Shown here: one piece after another, positions 17,110 to 24,838 of the stretch
Numbering within the stretch: the first letter of the stretch is position 1
How the letters are laid out: every line of letters starts with the position of its first letter
Assembly: GCA_037130365.1 (NCBI GenBank)
Contig: JBAXTE010000011.1
Location: forward strand, 45,191-109,190
Length of the DNA: 64,000 bases
From: JBAXTE01 sp037130365
GTDB taxonomy: Bacteria; Bacteroidota; Bacteroidia; Bacteroidales; WCHB1-69
Direction of reading: 5' to 3'
Program-made: the position numbers and the translations under genes
Notes under the pieces: model-generated
The model's input: the letters and a program-made list of their open reading frames with translations, nothing else
What the model was told of the DNA's origin: nothing
Databases searched by the model: none

Positions 17110-18153
17110 ATGATTGATTTTTCAAATGCCACCCTCAATAAAATAATTGTTCACAAAATAGGAAATAGCAGTCGTGATGAAGGTGTAAAGCTTTCAAAAT
17201 CACTACTTTCAGTTAATGGGCTGGTAAAGGATTTATTGGCAAAATATTTTCTCACTCCCTTCAAAACCAATGAGTATTATAGCTTTTTTCACGAGTCGGA
17301 CATTGCTATGAATGAGGCTTTTACTTATGTTACACATATTTTTAACCACCCAAATTCACTGCTGGAACAATCTGAAAATTTGGCAAAACATCTTTACGAA
17401 AAATCATCACATCCTAAGATAAAGAGTGGAGAACTTTATGTTGTGTATTTAAAGGAATGTCTTTTGAACGATGAGGTCGTTGATGCAGTTGGACTTTTTA
17501 AATCAGAATCTAAAGAGACATTTTTAAAAGTTTATCCAACGGGAGATAATTATATGATTGAACACGAAGAAGGTGTGGATATTCATAAGTTGGATAAAGG
17601 TTGTATCATCTTTAATACGCATCAGCAAGATGGTTATATGATGGCAATTGTTGATAATATTAATAAGAGTTTCGAAGCTCAATACTGGCGTGATGAGTTT
17701 CTGCACATCAAAGAATATGAAGATAGCTTTTATCACACCCAAAAAGCGATGCAAATGTGCAAGAGCTTTGTAGTGGAAAAACTGCCTGAAGCATTTGATG
17801 TTGATCGTGCTGACCAAGCGGAAATTTTGAATAAATCTTTAAGTTTTTTCAAGGAGAAATCTGAATTTTCGTTTAATGATTTTGCCCAAGAAGTTATCTC
17901 TCAGCCAGAAATAATTGATGAATTTCATCGCTATAAACATCAGTTTGAAAGTGATAATGATTTAATAATTGATGATCAATTCAGTCTTTCAGAGAATGCT
18001 GTAGCTAAGCAATCTAAGATTTTTAAAAGCGTTTTGAAGTTAGATAAAAACTTCACAGTTTATATTCATGGGAATCGCCAAAACATTACAAAAGGTTTTG
18101 ATGTTGAACGTAATAAAAATTTCTATCAGATTTTTTATACCGACGAAGTTTAA
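17110..18153 (+). CDS. Nucleoid-associated protein, NdpA/YejK (NA37) family
   Basis: 347 residues, cytoplasmic. The overall pattern is that of the 37-kDa nucleoid-associated family: an N-terminal IVHKIGN segment, a middle Asp/Glu-rich part, and DRADQAEILNKSLSFFK near residue 235 with the conserved L-N-x-S-x-x-F. E. coli YejK associates with the nucleoid; the precise role is unclear. No membrane segment. Monocistronic, 48 bp ahead of an MFS gene. Confidence 0.85.
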   Translation: MIDFSNATLNKIIVHKIGNSSRDEGVKLSKSLLSVNGLVKDLLAKYFLTPFKTNEYYSFFHESDIAMNEAFTYVTHIFNHPNSLLEQSENLAKHLYEKSSHPKIKSGELYVVYLKECLLNDEVVDAVGLFKSESKETFLKVYPTGDNYMIEHEEGVDIHKLDKGCIIFNTHQQDGYMMAIVDNINKSFEAQYWRDEFLHIKEYEDSFYHTQKAMQMCKSFVVEKLPEAFDVDRADQAEILNKSLSFFKEKSEFSFNDFAQEVISQPEIIDEFHRYKHQFESDNDLIIDDQFSLSENAVAKQSKIFKSVLKLDKNFTVYIHGNRQNITKGFDVERNKNFYQIFYTDEV

Positions 18154-18200
18154 ATGTCTGCCTTTCGTAAAAGTGCATATTAACACCGTTTTTAATTATA

Positions 18201-19409
18201 ATGAATATCTTTCAGCCATTTAATTCTCTAAAGGAACACCTATTTGCAAAACTTTACTTTGCTCAATTAATAAGCTTAATAGGCGATTCGTGCACTTGGA
18301 TAGGAGTGGCTTTGTTAGCATTTGAATTTGGTGGAGCACAGTCGGCAAAAATATTAGCAACTGCATTAACATTACGCGTTACAGCATTTATTCTTTTTGG
18401 CTCTTATGCCGGGGTTATAGCAGATCGATTTAATAGAAAAAAGATTCTTATTATTACAAACTTAGCTCGAATGTCCATTGTGTTAACATTGGTGTTTATA
18501 AATGCAGTTTGGCAATTATATGTATTGATTTTCTTACTTAATGTGTTCAATGCATTTTTTGCTCCAGCATACAAATCAAGTATTCCACAACTTATTTCAA
18601 AGAAAGAGAATTATGGTAATGCAATTACGTTGTCAAATGCAACTTGGCAACTGCTTGGTATGCTTGGACCTGGACTTGCTGGAGCTTTAGCATTTTGGTT
18701 TGGTTCGCGACAGCTATTTTTTTTCGATTCTTTTACATTTGTGCTCTCTTCTCTTTTGGTACTCATGATTCCAATGAAGAGTGTGAATGCAAAGGCAAAA
18801 ATTAGCTTCAGATCGTTTACCAATATCTGGAAGGATATGGTAAAGGGAACAAAATTGTTATTTAATAATTCCCCAATACGGTTTGCCTTGTTGATAGAGT
18901 TTGTGGCCGCAATTGCTGGTGCTCAAATTTTAGTAAATACAGTTGGTTTCGTCAAAGGAAATCTAATGTTGTCCGATATTGAATATGGATGGGCTATGAC
19001 TGGTTTTGGAATTGGAGCCACGATAGCCGCATTTTTAGCCAATACGATTGATAATTCCAAAAACAAAGCAATATTGCTAACCGTTGGCGCTCTTATGCTT
19101 GTTATTTCAGTTTCTTTGGCAAACTTTGCATCGTTCCACGTGCTAATTTTATTGTGGGTAATAGCTGGATTAGGACAAAGTTTTACAGAAGTTCCATCAC
19201 AAATATTAATTGCTGAAAACATTGAATTAAAAGAACAAGGCAAAGTATACGGAAGTCATTTTGCTTGGAGTCATTTATGGTGGGCTATCGGGTATCCAAT
19301 TGCTGGCTTTGCCGGAATATATTTTAATGGTAATGAGTTTATTATTGGTGGACTTTTATCTTTACTTCTACTCGGAATCCTTTTTGTATATAGAAAAGTG
19401 AATAAGTAA
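18201..19409 (+). CDS. MFS transporter (EntS/MFS_3-like)
   Basis: 402 residues with about 10-12 hydrophobic segments. The MFS loop 2-3 motif is seen as AGVIADRFNRKK near residues 75-86. The GDSCTWIGVALLAFEFGG start and overall length resemble the EntS-like MFS_3 branch, which exports siderophores and other small molecules. No siderophore genes accompany it, so the substrate is open. The gene is followed by a decayed region. Confidence 0.88.
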   Translation: MNIFQPFNSLKEHLFAKLYFAQLISLIGDSCTWIGVALLAFEFGGAQSAKILATALTLRVTAFILFGSYAGVIADRFNRKKILIITNLARMSIVLTLVFINAVWQLYVLIFLLNVFNAFFAPAYKSSIPQLISKKENYGNAITLSNATWQLLGMLGPGLAGALAFWFGSRQLFFFDSFTFVLSSLLVLMIPMKSVNAKAKISFRSFTNIWKDMVKGTKLLFNNSPIRFALLIEFVAAIAGAQILVNTVGFVKGNLMLSDIEYGWAMTGFGIGATIAAFLANTIDNSKNKAILLTVGALMLVISVSLANFASFHVLILLWVIAGLGQSFTEVPSQILIAENIELKEQGKVYGSHFAWSHLWWAIGYPIAGFAGIYFNGNEFIIGGLLSLLLLGILFVYRKVNK

Positions 19410-19499
19410 GATTTGATAAAGTAATATCAAAACTTGAGTTGAAGTAAATCATATCCAAAGCCTCGATGTGGTTATACCAGATTCAAATTTTGGTCAAAA

Positions 19500-19714
19500 T
19501 TCGTTTTGTTGAAATATAATTTGTCTTCATAAAATTGGTGTAAAAGTCAACAAACTTGTCGATGAGTTCAAAAATATCATCTGTTTTGATTAAAAAATTC
19601 TTGAATTGCATTGGTAAGTTGCCCAAGCACTTCATCGAAAATTACCGAAAACAGTTTATCTTTACTACGGTAATAATAGTGGAGAAGTGCCTAGTTAATT
19701 CCCGCCTTGTCTGG
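19500..19714 (-). pseudogene. TetR-family regulator, remnant
   Basis: Reading the minus strand from 19714 gives KAGIN, a stop, then ALLHYYYRSKDKLFSVIF, which is the recognition helix and following helix of a TetR-type regulator, continuing with DEVLGQLTNAIQEFF. After about 19590 the sense frame shifts (DIFELIDKFVDFYTNFM). The stop inside the helix-turn-helix, the frameshift and the loss of the N-terminal part, where repeat copy C sits, show a dead gene. TetR genes are often next to flavodoxin-type reductases like the pair at 20219-21424. Confidence 0.8.
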
Positions 19715-19770
19715 TTCCGAAAAATCAGGAATCTACGATTCCATATTTTTTCGAGGATTCTCGAAAAACA
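19715..19770. repeat. Modular AT-rich hairpin repeat, copy C
   Basis: TTCCGAAAAA, then the tip GGAATC-TAC-GATTCC, then TTTTTTCGAGGATTCTCGAA. Only one full hairpin module is present. It sits exactly where the TetR remnant loses its N-terminal part, so insertion may have broken that gene. Confidence 0.65.
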
Positions 19771-20218
19771 ACCAAATTGCATTGAGCACAAAACAACAAT
19801 TGAATAGCAATTTGTTGTTTTATCGGAACACCGCCGCTTCGCCCAAGGCACCCCACGATTTTAGAAGAAGAAGAGATGTTTTAGTTACTTCAATGCTTCG
19901 TTGATGCTAATTGGTAACTTTTGAGTTTTTCAGCAAGATAATAATGGCACTTGAGTTTTTCAGCAGACCCTATTCACTTGCAACGCAATGGAAGTACGAG
20001 CGGTGCGGATTTCTGCTACAGCCTGAAGCAGTATTGTATCGTAATCCTTTTGGCTTATTTGTGTTATTTCGTTTTTATTCATACGCTGCCAATCTTGAAA
20101 TCTCTAGAAATTCATCGGTTGTTTTGTTTTTTGATTAAACCTTGATGAATTATCGAACCAAAGTTGCATAAATTGTTTTTTATATAGGAATAGTATTTTA
20201 TGTTTTAATAATTAGTTT

Positions 20219-20398
20219 TTATAATTCCGTATGATACGGTTTGTCAAATCGCTTATCAAAAGCACCATTCTTTTTTAAGTTTCCATTCCAATAAAAATTG
20301 GTTAAGCCTAATTTAATCATCAATTTAAAAATAGCGATTTTTGAGGGTGACATTTTGAATGGTTTGCGCAAAGATTCCTTTATTTCATCCGAAAATGC
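20219..20398 (-). pseudogene. Frameshifted C-terminal tail of the flavodoxin-like gene
   Basis: In the -1 shifted frame this stretch encodes about 59 residues ending in NGAFDKRFDKPYHTEL, with charged and aromatic spacing typical of a folded C-terminus. It is the lost end of the gene at 20380-20892. A sequencing or assembly error is the main alternative. Confidence 0.6.
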
Positions 20399-20892
20399 TG
20401 TGTTTTCTGAAAATATTCACCCAGTTTTTTAAATTGATTAAACAATTTTCGTGTCATAAAGGGAGGCATTACTTGAATCCCTTCAACGCTACCTTTAATT
20501 ACGGTGCCTAAGTATTCGCATTGCAAACGTTTGGTAAGTTTTTCAAGATAATGTTCAACCGCTACAGAGTGAATGACTTCAGGAAATCCAGATTGTACAA
20601 TAAACCCAATTTTCTTCGACTTAATTTCGACTTTATCAACTTCAGCGATGCGCTCAAAATATTCCTTTACAATGGCGGGCATACAATCGGTGTAAAGTGG
20701 AAAAATAATGAGAATAACATCCGAATTGATAAATGCATCTATTCCTTCTTTCTTAAGCGATTGATTTGCAAGGTAATGAATAGGAACTTCTTGTGTGTTT
20801 TTGCTATTAAATCCTTCAAGAAATTGATTAATCAAAAGTGCCGAATTGCTTTTCTTATTTCTTGGCGATCCGTTTATTATTGCAAGTTTCAT
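20380..20892 (-). CDS. Flavodoxin-fold NAD(P)H-dependent oxidoreductase, C-terminus lost by frameshift
   Basis: 170 residues. MKLAIINGSPRNKKSNSALL is the FMN phosphate-binding loop of the NADPH-dependent FMN reductase family, and IFPLYTDCMPAIVKEYFE the second flavin loop. The frame ends at 20380, but shifting by one base near 20396 continues a sensible protein (AFSDEIKESLRKPFKMSPSK and on) to a stop at 20219. The gene is thus truncated relative to its ancestor. It overlaps the upstream reductase gene by 38 bp. Confidence 0.75.
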   Translation of the reverse strand: MKLAIINGSPRNKKSNSALLINQFLEGFNSKNTQEVPIHYLANQSLKKEGIDAFINSDVILIIFPLYTDCMPAIVKEYFERIAEVDKVEIKSKKIGFIVQSGFPEVIHSVAVEHYLEKLTKRLQCEYLGTVIKGSVEGIQVMPPFMTRKLFNQFKKLGEYFQKTQHFRMK

Positions 20893-21424
20893 CGATTATC
20901 TCCTCAATTTTAGTTTCTGTAATTATTTTTGTGTATCTCTTTTCGCAATGAAAGTTTAGAGCAAATCGGTCATAAACATCATCGATTATTTGCAAGTCTT
21001 CATCGTCAGTATCTGCTTCTTTGCTAAGTAAAATCCCGAAATCTGGATATTTGTCGTATCTCATTTTGTGATGACATTCGCCCTCTTTTATAAGAATATA
21101 AGGATGAACCAATCCGACAAACCGATCGTGAATTCTTTTGAGTAAAGAACTTGTAAAGCCAGCCATTATTGGGGAAGCAAATATGATAAAATCCGAATTT
21201 ATCACTGAAGCAAGAATTTGACCAGCATCGTCGTTAATTGTGCATTTTCCAGGCGTTTTCCACCAACAATTCCAGCAGCCAACACACGATTTAATATCCA
21301 TTTTGCTCAAATGATAACAATTAACCGTATGTTTCTCCTGAAGTTTTTCTGTTAACGTACCGATATAGCTTGAAAATTCGCTATCTCCTTGTTTTAAATC
21401 TCCATTAAGAATTGTAATTACCAT
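20855..21424 (-). CDS. Flavodoxin-fold NAD(P)H oxidoreductase
   Basis: 189 residues from ATG 21424. Starts with VITILNGD and a flavodoxin-like core; the cysteine-bearing segment CVGCWNCWWKTPGKC matches the iron-sulfur or flavin-domain signature C-x-x-C-x-x-C of NAD(P)H-dependent reductase (IsfD/flavodoxin-like) proteins, followed by FIIFASPIMAGFTSS, the flavin-binding loop. Probably forms a pair with the next gene, with which it overlaps by 38 bp. The earlier ATG (21478) adds 18 lysine-rich residues and is less likely. Confidence 0.8.
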   Translation of the reverse strand: MVITILNGDLKQGDSEFSSYIGTLTEKLQEKHTVNCYHLSKMDIKSCVGCWNCWWKTPGKCTINDDAGQILASVINSDFIIFASPIMAGFTSSLLKRIHDRFVGLVHPYILIKEGECHHKMRYDKYPDFGILLSKEADTDDEDLQIIDDVYDRFALNFHCEKRYTKIITETKIEEIIDETCNNKRIAKK

Positions 21425-21545
21425 TTTATCTTTCTTTTTTTTCGCAAATATAGGATGATAAAAATTACTAAAAATCACAAATCGGTGAAAAGCAAATTTT
21501 TATAGGGGAAATTTTTTGAAAATGGTTTTATTAATTCAATTTCAT

Positions 21546-21553
21546 TAGTTTTG
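21546..21553 (+). promoter_or_regulatory. Candidate -7 element for the AlkD-like gene
   Basis: TAGTTTTG matches TAnnTTTG 45 bp ahead of the ATG at 21599. Confidence 0.3.
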
Positions 21554-21598
21554 TATTTTGAAACGTGTAAAAGTTAAAACTAATAATCTAAAGCCATT

Positions 21599-22309
21599 AT
21601 GAACAGCCCAATTCAAACAATCCGTGAAGATCTAATAGCTGTATCCGACGAAAAAGTAAAGCAATCTGGTCTTCGATTTTTCAAGGAAGAGGTGATGCTT
21701 TATGGAATAAAATCAGCTGAAGTTCAAATGATTTCAAAAGCCTATTATAAGCAGATTAAGGATTTGCCAAAAGCAACCATCCTTGATTTTTGTGAACAGT
21801 TTTGGCAATCAGGTTTTATGGAAGAGTCGTTTATTGCATGCAATTGGTCATATCAACTTCATAAGAAATTCGTGGTTGAAGATATCATCTTATTTGAGCG
21901 TTGGGTAAATAGTTACATCAATAACTGGGCTTCGTGCGATACATTTTGCAATCATACTGTAGGAATTTATATCGAAATGTTTCCTGATAAAATTGAGGTG
22001 TTGAAAAAATGGGCAACCTCTTCAAATCGTTGGATGCGAAGAGCGGCTGCAGTTTCGCTGATTGTTCCAGCTAAAAAAGGCTTGTTTTTGAACGATATTT
22101 TTGAAATTGCAGATATTTTATTACTCGATCCCGATGATATGGTTCAAAAAGGATATGGATGGATGCTTAAAGTTGCTTGCCAAAAACATGAACATGACGT
22201 TTTTGAATATGTAGTTGCCCACAAAGCCAATATGCCTAGAACTGCGTTGCGATATGCCATCGAAAAAATGCCACAAGAGTTGAAAGAAGAAGCGATGGCG
22301 AAAAACTAG
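21599..22309 (+). CDS. DNA alkylation repair protein, AlkD-like
   Basis: 236-residue helical HEAT-like repeat protein. AlkD is a DNA glycosylase that removes bulky or charged alkylated purines without flipping the base. The catalytic residues of Bacillus AlkD (Trp109, Asp113, Trp187) have exact counterparts one position later: Trp110 and Asp114 in NNWASCDTF and Trp188 in QKGYGWML. Length also fits. It is followed after 5 bp by a J-domain gene, so the two may be cotranscribed. Confidence 0.92.
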   Translation: MNSPIQTIREDLIAVSDEKVKQSGLRFFKEEVMLYGIKSAEVQMISKAYYKQIKDLPKATILDFCEQFWQSGFMEESFIACNWSYQLHKKFVVEDIILFERWVNSYINNWASCDTFCNHTVGIYIEMFPDKIEVLKKWATSSNRWMRRAAAVSLIVPAKKGLFLNDIFEIADILLLDPDDMVQKGYGWMLKVACQKHEHDVFEYVVAHKANMPRTALRYAIEKMPQELKEEAMAKN

Positions 22310-22314
22310 AATTC

Positions 22315-22851
22315 ATGGATCCGTATCAAATATTAGGTGTAACACCAAATGCAGGTTTAAAAGAGATTAAACAAGCTTTTCGAAAGAGAGCAAGTGTTTT
22401 GCACCCTGATGTAAATTCTAGTCCCACAGCACACGAAGATTTTATTGATTTAACCGAGGCTTATGAGAATTTATTGAGAGAAAAAACGGGACATGTCTAT
22501 AATAATTCTACGAATCAATACACTCGAAGTTCAAATGTCTATTCTGAAGACGATTTAAAAAACCAAGCAAGGGAGCGGGCGAAACAAAATGCCCAGATGA
22601 AATATCAAGAATTTGTAAATTCCGATTACTATGTGTCGAAAATGTCTCAGTATAATACCTTTGAATTGTGGGTTTCATTCATATTTCTCATTCCGCTGTT
22701 ATGCTTTCAAATCATGTTATTTTTGAATTTATCCATTCCATCAGCATTTCTTCTATTCTTTTTAATAGTTCCAATTTCATATAATGCAGTAATTGTAATT
22801 AAAAAAACCACGTTTAGGCAAATATTAACAGATACTATTTATTTTTTTTAA
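22315..22851 (+). CDS. J-domain membrane protein, 5' part before an in-frame stop
   Basis: 178 residues. The N-terminal 60 residues are a DnaJ domain with the HPD triad at 30-32 (LHPDVN), which stimulates Hsp70 ATPase activity. A polar linker follows, then two hydrophobic segments (about 120-165). The frame ends at TAA 22849-22851, right after a run of eight T, but the same frame is open immediately afterwards and joins the hydrophobic reading at 22933-23370. The natural protein was probably about 351 residues. Either a nonsense mutation or a sequence error. Confidence 0.8.
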   Translation: MDPYQILGVTPNAGLKEIKQAFRKRASVLHPDVNSSPTAHEDFIDLTEAYENLLREKTGHVYNNSTNQYTRSSNVYSEDDLKNQARERAKQNAQMKYQEFVNSDYYVSKMSQYNTFELWVSFIFLIPLLCFQIMLFLNLSIPSAFLLFFLIVPISYNAVIVIKKTTFRQILTDTIYFF

Positions 22852-22932
22852 ACAGATTTAATAACCACTTTTTTAGTCATTTTTTTCAACATAACGGTCT
22901 TTAGTATCTATGGTTTTGTTACGTTTATTCCA

Positions 22933-23370
22933 ATGAAAGTGATGTTATCGATTTACATTGTGATTCCTTTTATTATGCAGCTTTTTAGAGAGTTGGCCAA
23001 AATTCAGAAGAATGAAAATATTCAAATTTCGATTCCCAATTTAATTGCACCTTATAGTCAAAAAATTGCTATAATGAAACGTCCGTTTCTCAAAATATGG
23101 GGATTTCTGCCATTCTTGTTTTCAATTTTCCTTATTTTGAATGGGACCTTTTATTTAAATAAACACACTGAAACTCAAAAGTATAAATTGCTTTCTGAAA
23201 GAAGCGAAACCATTGTTTTATTTGAAAATGAAGCGTATAATAATTATTGGGGGGTTCAATACTTTCGTGATTTTGAGGCTATTAAAGAAAATAATGTCAT
23301 TACGTTAACCATTAAAAAAGGACTTTTTGGTATTTCGGTAATTGATGATTATTCATTAAGCTATCACTAA
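22933..23370 (+). CDS. Continuation of the J-domain membrane protein (separate frame after stop)
   Basis: 145 residues from ATG 22933, in the same frame as the J-domain gene. The 27 codons between the stop and this ATG encode another membrane-like stretch (TTFLVIFFNITVFSIYGF), so the piece is best read as the lost C-terminal half rather than an independent gene. It has hydrophobic segments and a short soluble end (YNNYWGVQYFRDFEA). No known domain seen. Confidence 0.55.
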   Translation: MKVMLSIYIVIPFIMQLFRELAKIQKNENIQISIPNLIAPYSQKIAIMKRPFLKIWGFLPFLFSIFLILNGTFYLNKHTETQKYKLLSERSETIVLFENEAYNNYWGVQYFRDFEAIKENNVITLTIKKGLFGISVIDDYSLSYH

Positions 23371-23461
23371 TTTTGGGGCTTAGTTTTTTGTATTGAATAT
23401 AAACAAGTTTATTTACTTTTCTAAGCCATAAGGCGAAGAAAAAGATTGATAATATTGAATA

Positions 23462-23495
23462 TTTTCGTAGAATATTGCAATAAATTGTATATTTG
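23462..23495 (+). promoter_or_regulatory. Candidate promoter for the methyltransferase gene
   Basis: -7 element TATATTTG at 23488-23495, with TTTTCG at 23462-23467 as an approximate -33 element and 20 bp between them, the spacing expected in Bacteroidota. Confidence 0.4.
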
Positions 23496-23586
23496 TTTTT
23501 TAAGATTTGGATTTATTGGACCCATTGAATATTAATATATCCTCTTTGCTCGCTCAGAAATTAAACGATGATTAAATTTAAAATTA

Positions 23587-24666
23587 ATGATTCAAAGTTT
23601 ATTAAGAAAAATACCTACACCAATATCGGGTGAACTAATTGTAAGAAAAGAGGGTTGCAAAATTTGTGATGAAAAAACGGGTATACTAATATCAACTGTT
23701 GACTATTGGGATATCAAAACATCGCAACTTGTAAAATGTCCAAAATGTAATCACATTCAACTCGATCCAATGTTGAATGATGAGGAAACTTCAAAAGGAT
23801 GTTTGGCTTATTATATTGAAGAATCACTACGGACTAGCGCCAAAGAGCAACAGAAAAACTGTGTTCGTAATTTTCGTAGGGGAGTGGTTTTTGGCTATTC
23901 GCTGAAACGTAAGAAAATAAATCCTCACTCAGTTTTAGAATTAGGACCAGGATCTGGCTATTTTTTAGCTGGATTACAATTTGTTTTTCCAAAAATTGAA
24001 GTTACCGTAATGGATATTAATCAGGAAGTGCTTGATTTTAACCAAGTTCATCATCATTACAAAACGATTCTGGCTGTTCCCGATAATTTTATAAGTGAAT
24101 GTGATGGAAAATTTGATTTAATTATCGGGCGTGATATCCTTGAACATGTAACTGATATTTCGAAAGTAATTACCAATGTGAATCGTTATCTCGCTCGTGG
24201 AGGACATTTTCATTTTATTACCCCTAATGGTCACGAAGATGTTTGGAAACATTATATTACATCGAAGTTAACTAATTCTGCTTCAGAGCTTTTAATAAAT
24301 CATGTAAATTATTTTGATGGAAAAGGGTTGAAAGATTTGATGATCAAAAAAGGTTTAAACCCGATTGATTATTACACTTATAAAATCAAGACTACGATAC
24401 GAGGAAGAGGGTGGAAGCAGGCTGAAAAATTAATGAGTCCAGTTTCAAAAAAAATGAATGCTGATTTCTTTATCAACGAAAAAGCCAGTGAAATATCTAA
24501 TGTTGAGTTGGTTAAAAGTGATGTATTGAAAAAATGGTATATCCAAAACAACTCAAAGTTAGTGACCTATTTATACTGCTTATATCAACACAATTCGTTA
24601 ATCAGGCTAAATCCAGAGTTAAACATTGGACACGAGATATTTGGGCTATTTAAGAAAATGAAATAA
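23587..24666 (+). CDS. Class I SAM-dependent methyltransferase with zinc-ribbon-like N-terminus
   Basis: 359 residues. An N-terminal C-x-x-C pair (CKIC) and a second one (CPKC) near residue 50 look like a zinc-binding knuckle as in Methyltransf_23/C-methyltransferase-like proteins that act on sugars or small metabolites. The SAM site is LELGPGSGYFLAG, and IIGRDILEHV is the post-motif segment. Monocistronic. Substrate unknown; a sugar or lipid target is a guess from the family. Confidence 0.8.
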   Translation: MIQSLLRKIPTPISGELIVRKEGCKICDEKTGILISTVDYWDIKTSQLVKCPKCNHIQLDPMLNDEETSKGCLAYYIEESLRTSAKEQQKNCVRNFRRGVVFGYSLKRKKINPHSVLELGPGSGYFLAGLQFVFPKIEVTVMDINQEVLDFNQVHHHYKTILAVPDNFISECDGKFDLIIGRDILEHVTDISKVITNVNRYLARGGHFHFITPNGHEDVWKHYITSKLTNSASELLINHVNYFDGKGLKDLMIKKGLNPIDYYTYKIKTTIRGRGWKQAEKLMSPVSKKMNADFFINEKASEISNVELVKSDVLKKWYIQNNSKLVTYLYCLYQHNSLIRLNPELNIGHEIFGLFKKMK

Positions 24667-24838
24667 TGCTTTCTTGAGTAGATAATCAAAAAGACCTGAT
24701 ACAATAAGTGTTATGTAAAAATGAAATGGCCGCACGAATTTGTTGTGCGACCAAATCGGGGGGAAAGAAAAGTGATTTTAAGGGTTATTACACTTTTTTA
24801 TTTTGGGTGATTATTGAGTCCTATAATTATTTCTTTGG

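Larger units (their letters stand above)
19410..20218. other. Decayed intergenic region
   Basis: Contains a TetR remnant (19500-19714), repeat copy C (19715-19770) and about 390 bp (19772-20160) that I cannot assign. The latter has locally higher GC (CCGCCGCTTCGCCCAAGG) and a 15-bp direct repeat TTGAGTTTTTCAGCA at 19920-19934 and 19952-19966. Short frames here show no recognisable protein. Confidence 0.5.

Noticed and set aside
19911..20145. Two overlapping short frames
   Set aside because: They lie in decayed DNA with a direct repeat, show no protein features and compete in different frames.
22933..23370. Independent small membrane protein gene
   Set aside because: It is in frame with the J-domain gene and the intervening codons are membrane-like, so it is more likely the detached C-terminal half.
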